NCBI GenBank assembly: GCA_003963405.1
Contig: RXIY01000030.1
Span: 62,001-126,000, forward strand
DNA from: Hyphomicrobiales bacterium
GTDB taxonomy: Bacteria; Pseudomonadota; Alphaproteobacteria; Rhizobiales; Beijerinckiaceae
DNA length: 64,000 nucleotides
Direction: 5' to 3'
Positions 59,285-64,000 of the stretch are shown here, piece by piece. The translations under genes were made by a program, and so were the position numbers. A model generated the notes under the pieces. It made no database searches. It was not told the origin of the DNA and was given only the letters and a program-made list of their open reading frames with translations. Positions within the stretch are counted from its first letter, which is position 1, and each line of letters starts with the position of its first letter.

Positions 59285-60997
59285 CTATTTCTTTCTTTTC
59301 TTGCGCGGCTTCGAGGCGGCTCCCGCAGCGCGTGCTTCGCCCGCCTTCTGTATTGCGGCCGGCGCGGCTGGAGCAGTCTCCGCTGGCGATGCTTTCTGCG
59401 GTTCAGGAGCGACGACCCGGGCGGGGGCGTTTTCAGCGACAGGCGAAGTTGCTGGCGCAACGTCAACCGGTTGCCGCGCCTGGTCATTTACTGGGGTCGG
59501 CGCGCCCCCCTTCTCGGAAAGAGCGTTTCTGACGAGGGGCAATGCGCCAATCGCCACAACTGCGAGGACAGCCGCGGCGATGGCGGGACCTTTCCAGGCA
59601 AAGGCCGTGGCCTCGCCAGCGGGCGCGGGCGCGGCGCCCGGCTGGTTCGCATCGGGCGCTCCCCGGTCCGGCCAGAAGGCGCAGAACGCAAATTCCGACG
59701 CGATTGCGAGCAGGGCGATCGCCAGAATCGCCAAGGCCGAACTCATTGTCGCGGCGCTTCGGGTGAAATCGTAAATCGTCACCCCGAGCGCCACGATGCA
59801 GAAGAGCCCCGCGAGAATGGGAACCCATTCGTGGCTGCGGGTTTCATGCGCCAGTTTCGCATTTGCGAAGTTCACCACGGCGTAAACAATGAGAAAGCCG
59901 CCGCTTGTCGCAGCCGACAATTCCGATAATCCGACGAAATTCACGCAGAGGAGGGCGATTGCCCCGACAAAGACCATGCTGACGACGTGTTTGCCGTTGA
60001 TCTCTCGCGAAAATCTGGACGGCATCTCGCCATGCTCCGAAAGCATGACCGGTAGCTTGGATGCGCCGAAGAAATCAGCGTTGATCGCGGAAGCGGATGC
60101 GAGAACGGCGCCGAGCGTCATCAGCGCGAAACCGAACGAGCCCATGAACTGCTGAGCCGTGGCCGACAAGGCAAAGTTCTGGGCTTCCTTCATGGCGTCG
60201 AAGGGCATGTGGCCGATGGCGACCACGATGGCGAGGACATAGATGACGATCGCGGACGCGACGCTCCCGTAGAACGCGATGGGCAGGGTCTTTTCCGGAT
60301 TGCTGATTCTCGCGGAAGCATTGGAGATGAGTTCGAAGCCTTCATAGGCGAGGAAAACGATCATTCCGCTCGAGACGATCTGTGTCGTCGGCACGAAATT
60401 TTCAGCGCCGAGTCGGCTCCAGTCCGGGCTGCCGAGCAGAAAGCCCGCCCCGATGAAAACAGCAAGGATCGCAAGCTTGCCGATGTTGAACAGGCTCTCG
60501 AATTTCGCCATCAATGCTGCGCCTGCGAAATTGATATATCCCAGTAATAAAATGCCTGCGGAACTCAGGAGATGTAGCCAAGCCGTCTGATGGTCAGCGG
60601 GCAAATAGGACGCCGCATAGGCGGCGAGCGCATGCGCATAGACCGCCATGATGGCGATGTAACTATAGATGAGGAGAACATTGACGCTTGCCGGCAGCAG
60701 CGAGCGCCCGAACGCGCGCCTGACGAACCCGGCGGTGCCGGCGGGTCCGGGATACCGTAACGTCAGCCGGACATAGGAATAGGCTGTGAGAAGCGCGAGC
60801 ACGCCGCCGAGCAGGAACGAAATATAAGTCGAGCCGCGCGACCCAACGACGGCAAGGCCGAACGTCGCAAAGAATCCGCCGCCAACGATGCCGCCGACCC
60901 CGATCGACAATGCGCCCAGAACGCCAATCTGGCCCGATCCCGCCCCACCATTTTGTGCAGTGCCGAGATCTCCATTCTCAACTTCGCATGAAGACAC
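59285..60997 (-). CDS. APC-superfamily amino acid permease with long basic tail
   Basis: The 570-residue protein has the APC N-terminus (LGALSIGVGGIVGGGFFATF) and about 13 membrane spans, with LAYEGFELISNASARISNPE and SAINADFFGASKLPVML typical of amino-acid/polyamine transporters. After the last span a tail of about 80 residues is Ala/Pro-rich and ends in KPRKKRKK, a long, basic, cytoplasmic extension. The start is a GTG at 60997 with AGGGAG upstream. Substrate is unknown. Confidence 0.85.
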   Translation of the reverse strand: MSSCEVENGDLGTAQNGGAGSGQIGVLGALSIGVGGIVGGGFFATFGLAVVGSRGSTYISFLLGGVLALLTAYSYVRLTLRYPGPAGTAGFVRRAFGRSLLPASVNVLLIYSYIAIMAVYAHALAAYAASYLPADHQTAWLHLLSSAGILLLGYINFAGAALMAKFESLFNIGKLAILAVFIGAGFLLGSPDWSRLGAENFVPTTQIVSSGMIVFLAYEGFELISNASARISNPEKTLPIAFYGSVASAIVIYVLAIVVAIGHMPFDAMKEAQNFALSATAQQFMGSFGFALMTLGAVLASASAINADFFGASKLPVMLSEHGEMPSRFSREINGKHVVSMVFVGAIALLCVNFVGLSELSAATSGGFLIVYAVVNFANAKLAHETRSHEWVPILAGLFCIVALGVTIYDFTRSAATMSSALAILAIALLAIASEFAFCAFWPDRGAPDANQPGAAPAPAGEATAFAWKGPAIAAAVLAVVAIGALPLVRNALSEKGGAPTPVNDQARQPVDVAPATSPVAENAPARVVAPEPQKASPAETAPAAPAAIQKAGEARAAGAASKPRKKRKK

Positions 60998-61218
60998 GAT
61001 CGGGCGCTCCCTGAAATTTCAATTCAAGGAAAAGTCTGATCTTTTCGAATTGAGGAAGTCAAACCCATGAGTGCTCATTTTGGCCACGTGCGGCTTGACG
61101 GCATCTCGGCCGTGGGCGCCTATGCGCCGATAGCGGCAGCAGGGAAATGGCGTATGCTGGCCTTGGGGAATTGCGCCAAGGGCGCGTGCGGCTCCTTTGC
61201 CATGATGGGGAAAGTGTC

Positions 61219-62889
61219 ATGTCCAATGATGAGAATATGAACAAGAACGCGGACGCCTCGGAGGTGAACGCGCCAAACGTGACGCGGCTCTATAATCAGC
61301 GGGGGCCAATTGATCGTCGCAAGCTGCTGGCCGCCGCCACGACCGGCGTCGTCGGGACGATCCTCGGCGCTCGCTCCGCAAGCGCGAAGGGGCTGCTTTC
61401 AAGCCTGATGGGAGAGTCCAATCCGCTGGTTCCGACGGCCTCGGCGGCCGAGGCCAATGCGTTGCGCCTCGCCACCCTCGGCGACTACGTATGGCTCACG
61501 CCCACGAAACTCGGCGGCGGCGCGCAGGCGCAGGATCTCGCCACCGGAAAGACGATGGCCTGGATCGAATATTGGAACTATGGCGACAGCTGCCCGATCG
61601 CCCACCATCTCGCGGCCTTCCCCTCGGCCGATCCGCGCAAGGGCTTCGAATTCCTGAACTCCACGCAGGGCGCCCAGAACGTCCTCATCTACGGAATCCC
61701 GACGCAGATCCGTGAACATGGCATGCTCGATCCGTTGTGGGGCCAGGGGAACCAGATTTATCGCGTCGGTTTCGATGGGCAGCAGATGAACCTGCTGGAG
61801 AATATCGCCGAGACCACAGGCATCGGGCTTGGCGTGCATACGGTGATTTTCCCGGACGCGTCCGGCTTCTCCGTCTCCGACGGCCAGAAGGACATCGTCG
61901 CCTTTTTCAAGCGCGCGACCGGCTACGACAAGACCGAAGTGATCGACGCCTTCCGATTCGACTGGATCGGCGCCGAGCCCAATGGTCTGCTTCAGGACAA
62001 CTGGTTCAAGGGCGGCAAGGTCCGCATCAGCCGTCTCGTCAAGGCGCCGGAAACGGGCCTCTATGATTATCGCGGCGTCAAGGGCAACAAGCTCGAGTGG
62101 GAAATGGTGCCGATGGGCGAATATCTCGCCTATACCGGCCAGCTCCCCGGCAGCGACGTGAAGGCTTTGACCGGCGCCGATAACTGCGTCCATCATCCCA
62201 TTCATCCGCTGTCGCTCGTGACGCTGCGCATGTTCGCGGTGGGCGTTGTCTTCGACCGCACGACGATGGAGCCGATCGCCGCCATCTCCTCCCCGGATGG
62301 CACGACAAAGGACGCGCTGCCAATCAAGAAGATCGCCGACGGCATCTGGGAGCTGGCGCTCGACAATGTGGTGACCTCGGGCCACGAATGCGGCTTCAGC
62401 CCGGACGGCAAGTGGTTCACCATGACGAACAATACCCGTCAGAACAGCATGGGCGTGTTCAATTGCGAGGACCGCGATCCGCGCAACTGGAAACGCGTCA
62501 CCGTCTTCAAGGATTCTCATTGGACGGGATCGACGCCGAGCCCGTTCCACATCACCTTCTCGATGGACGCCTCGAAGATGTTCGTCTCCGAGCTGCACCA
62601 GAAGCCGGCGAAAAGCTCGATCGTGGTCGTCGACACCAAGACCTGGACGACGATCAAGCGCTTCGAGAATGTCGGCGTCGATACGCAGACCATGCATGTC
62701 ACCTACGATGGCAAGTATGTGCTGGCGATCTTCAGCGGCTTCCAACGGCTGGAGGCGGGCACCTTCATCTTCACCCAGGATACGCTTGAGCCGGTGGGGT
62801 ACATCCCGAACTTCGGCGGACACCATGACTGCGTCATCATTCCGCGCAATAACCAGGAGTTGATTCACAGCCGGTCGACGACGGTTTGA
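61219..62889 (+). CDS. Tat-exported, His-rich beta-propeller protein, possibly NosZ-like
   Basis: The 556-residue protein has a twin-Arg signal (RGPIDRRKLLAAATTG, Arg33-34) ending near SASA. The mature part has repeated blade-like motifs (FSPDGKWFTM, FSMDASKMFVS, TYDGKYVLAIF) and many His in conserved-looking spots: AHH 128-130, His207, HHPIH 325-329, GHECG 389, PFHITF 444, MHVTYDG 493 and GGHHDC 535-538. This resembles the His-ligand layout of the nitrous oxide reductase propeller, but no CuA cupredoxin domain is present. GGGGAAAG precedes the ATG. An FtsX-type permease follows. Confidence 0.65.
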   Translation: MSNDENMNKNADASEVNAPNVTRLYNQRGPIDRRKLLAAATTGVVGTILGARSASAKGLLSSLMGESNPLVPTASAAEANALRLATLGDYVWLTPTKLGGGAQAQDLATGKTMAWIEYWNYGDSCPIAHHLAAFPSADPRKGFEFLNSTQGAQNVLIYGIPTQIREHGMLDPLWGQGNQIYRVGFDGQQMNLLENIAETTGIGLGVHTVIFPDASGFSVSDGQKDIVAFFKRATGYDKTEVIDAFRFDWIGAEPNGLLQDNWFKGGKVRISRLVKAPETGLYDYRGVKGNKLEWEMVPMGEYLAYTGQLPGSDVKALTGADNCVHHPIHPLSLVTLRMFAVGVVFDRTTMEPIAAISSPDGTTKDALPIKKIADGIWELALDNVVTSGHECGFSPDGKWFTMTNNTRQNSMGVFNCEDRDPRNWKRVTVFKDSHWTGSTPSPFHITFSMDASKMFVSELHQKPAKSSIVVVDTKTWTTIKRFENVGVDTQTMHVTYDGKYVLAIFSGFQRLEAGTFIFTQDTLEPVGYIPNFGGHHDCVIIPRNNQELIHSRSTTV

Positions 62890-62906
62890 GTACGCAGGGG
62901 AAAGAA

Positions 62907-62981
62907 ATGGCTGATTTCGAACATCGCCTCGCTTGCGTGATCAATGCCGATGGCTCGCGTCATCGGCAGCGCGGCTTATGA
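62907..62981 (+). CDS. Very small ORF directly downstream of the propeller gene
   Basis: A 24-residue frame (MADFEHRLACVINADGSRH and five more) has an excellent ribosome site (CAGGGGAAAG) and ends in an ATGA overlap with the next small frame. It could be a real leader peptide, the start of a single gene broken by a frameshift, or noise. Confidence 0.35.
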   Translation: MADFEHRLACVINADGSRHRQRGL

Positions 62982-63112
62982 GTCGGGTGGAGCCCGGGTT
63001 CTGCACGGTTGGTCTTCTGGATTACCCGATGCAGATGCGTGTCTGCGCCTACGATGTGACGGGCAAGCCGTCGCGTCGGTCGCTCCACCTTGCCTGCTTC
63101 AGCGATCAGTAA
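62978..63112 (+). CDS. Small Cys-containing ORF, coupled by ATGA overlap
   Basis: The 44-residue frame contains FCTVGLLDYPMQMRVCAYD and RSLHLACFSDQ with three Cys. Its ATG overlaps the previous stop by four bases. The two frames together read like one conserved protein with a frameshift between them, and this stretch lies between the propeller and permease genes on the same strand. No family is recognised. Confidence 0.35.
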   Translation: MSRVEPGFCTVGLLDYPMQMRVCAYDVTGKPSRRSLHLACFSDQ

Positions 63113-63131
63113 GCATCCCTGCGACACTGGC

Positions 63132-63153
63132 GGCCCGGCTTCAAAGTCGGGCC
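63132..63153 (+). promoter_or_regulatory. Hairpin between the small ORFs and the permease gene
   Basis: GGCCCG and CGGGCC close a stem that continues through a G-T pair and two more base pairs to a short loop. It lies 19 bases after the stop of the small ORF and 28 before the permease ATG. No T-run follows, so it may be an attenuator or mRNA stability element rather than a terminator. Confidence 0.4.
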
Positions 63154-63181
63154 GTATTTCCGAGTAACGCCCGAGCCAAGC

Positions 63182-64000
63182 ATGTCCTTCCGATCCCGCG
63201 CGCGCTTTCTTCTGCTGCGACTCGCCGCACAAAATGTCGCCCGGAGGCTGCTTCGCAGCGTCTTTCTGGGTATTGCGATCATGATTGCTGTCGGCGTCGG
63301 GTTCTCCGGGGCCATCCTCGGCTGGTCGCTGCGTGACGGCATTCTGACCAGTTTCTCCCGGATGGGAGCCGATCTCGTCATCGTGCCGCAGGGAACCCTC
63401 GTCAATCTGACGAGCACGCTGCTCACCGTGCAGCCGACGGAACTCGAACTGGACGACTCGCTCGGCGAGACGCTTCGTCACGTTCTAGGCGTCGCCAGGG
63501 TCGCGCCCCAGCGTCTCGTGCAGGCGGGCGTCGAGGGTCGCGCCATACGGCTCATCGCCTATGATCCGTCCGCCGACTTTACCGTCGAGCCCTGGCTCCC
63601 CCAGGGTCGGCGCCTTTCTCTTGGCGCCACGGAGCTTCTTGTCGGCGAACGCGTGACGCAGAGGCCCGGCGAGACGATTTCCATCTGCGGTAAGACCCTG
63701 ACCATCACAGATCGCCTGGGGCATACGGGCGTTGGGCCTGTCGATGAATCCTACTTCCTCACTTTCGCGGGGCTCGATCAGCTGATCGCCTCAGCTCGGC
63801 AGATGCGCCCGGCCGGCTCTCCGTCCCCGCATGAGACGGCCGGCGACCATCATCATCGCCACATGGCGCCCGAATGTCTGCCGGAGCTCGGTCCGCGCAG
63901 GGTCTCGGCTTACCTGCTGCAACTGGCGCCGGGCGCTTCTCTCGAACAGGCGCGCTTCGCCATTGGACAGATTCCACAAATCAAGGTCGTATCGGGCAAT
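63182..64000 (+). CDS. FtsX/MacB-type ABC transporter permease with His cluster, cut by window edge
   Basis: The frame opens with MSFRSRARFLLLRLAAQNVA and a membrane span (SVFLGIAIMIAVGVGFSGAI), then a large extracytoplasmic domain starting SFSRMGADLVIVPQGTL, typical of FtsX/MacB/LolC permeases. Near residue 210-225 the domain has HETAGDHHHRHM, a likely metal-binding loop. The stop is outside the window (273 codons visible). An ATPase gene is expected downstream. With the propeller gene upstream it suggests a periplasmic export or maturation system. Confidence 0.8.
   Translation, partial: MSFRSRARFLLLRLAAQNVARRLLRSVFLGIAIMIAVGVGFSGAILGWSLRDGILTSFSRMGADLVIVPQGTLVNLTSTLLTVQPTELELDDSLGETLRHVLGVARVAPQRLVQAGVEGRAIRLIAYDPSADFTVEPWLPQGRRLSLGATELLVGERVTQRPGETISICGKTLTITDRLGHTGVGPVDESYFLTFAGLDQLIASARQMRPAGSPSPHETAGDHHHRHMAPECLPELGPRRVSAYLLQLAPGASLEQARFAIGQIPQIKVVSGN

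Noticed and set aside
62907..62981. The 24-residue frame as a methanobactin-type copper peptide precursor
   Set aside because: Methanobactin cores need two Cys with flanking residues and an mbnB/mbnC pair. This peptide has one Cys and no such neighbours in the window.
1..64000. CRISPR arrays, rRNA genes and complete insertion sequences
   Set aside because: No regularly spaced repeats, no rRNA-like sequence and no intact transposase or integrase could be read on either strand.

Overview
The window is GC-rich chromosomal DNA with the gene order of an alphaproteobacterium of the order Hyphomicrobiales (Rhizobiales). The clues are the lpxK-waaA-DUF4170-cysQ-like block with DUF2093, a regB/regA (prrB/prrA) redox two-component pair, yajC-secD-secF followed by Mth938-like and squalene/phytoene-synthase-like genes, a SAM-II (metA-type) riboswitch before metZ, and an alphaproteobacterial Zur box. 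Two TonB receptors with DUF2946-type Cys/His proteins and several Trp/Gly-rich secreted proteins would suit a metal-hungry methylotroph or methanotroph (Methylocystaceae/Beijerinckiaceae-like). That last step is inference, because no methane or methanol oxidation gene lies in the window.

Layout. 1-5.8 kb: a DGQHR-domain gene cut by the left edge, DUF2093, then a Kdo/lipid A block (waaA, lpxK, DUF4170, cysQ-like). 5.8-8.9 kb: envelope and stress genes (HdeA-like, SH3 protein, winged-helix regulator, HdeD, YqhA). 8.9-12.9 kb: a zinc acquisition operon (His-rich membrane peptide, znuCBA, His-rich CobW GTPase) behind a perfect Zur palindrome at 12850-12864. 13-22.3 kb: housekeeping genes (rpsU, TPR lipoprotein, methyltransferase, TerC, PRC-barrel, mtaB, dapF, GyrI-like, GNAT, ABC-F). 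22.4-35.5 kb: a tRNA-Glu gene, then a patchy stretch that looks acquired. It holds a frameshifted pseudogene, a terminase fragment, a four-gene acyl/keto-acid oxidoreductase cluster, an OprB-type porin, a multi-span membrane protein and a three-repeat secreted protein.

35.6-47.5 kb: the first TonB receptor/DUF2946 pair, an MFS exporter, the RegB/RegA pair and the Sec translocase accessory operon. 47.7-54.6 kb: two Trp/Gly-rich secreted proteins, argE, apaG, and the second TonB receptor with three DUF2946-like proteins. 54.7-61 kb: metZ under a SAM-II riboswitch, dcd, an orphan histidine kinase, a second copy of the winged-helix regulator family and an APC-type permease. 61.2-64 kb: a Tat-exported, histidine-rich beta-propeller protein, two very small overlapping reading frames and an FtsX/MacB-type ABC permease with a His cluster, cut by the right edge.

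How the parts work together. Metal handling is a recurring theme: Zur-controlled zinc uptake, two TonB/DUF2946 units that may serve copper or another metal, and a right-edge module with many possible metal-binding histidines. The right-edge module (61.2-64 kb), the repeated TonB/DUF2946 arrangement, and the catabolic cluster with a tandemly duplicated dehydrogenase domain (23.9-29.4 kb) are the parts most likely to hold undescribed biology.
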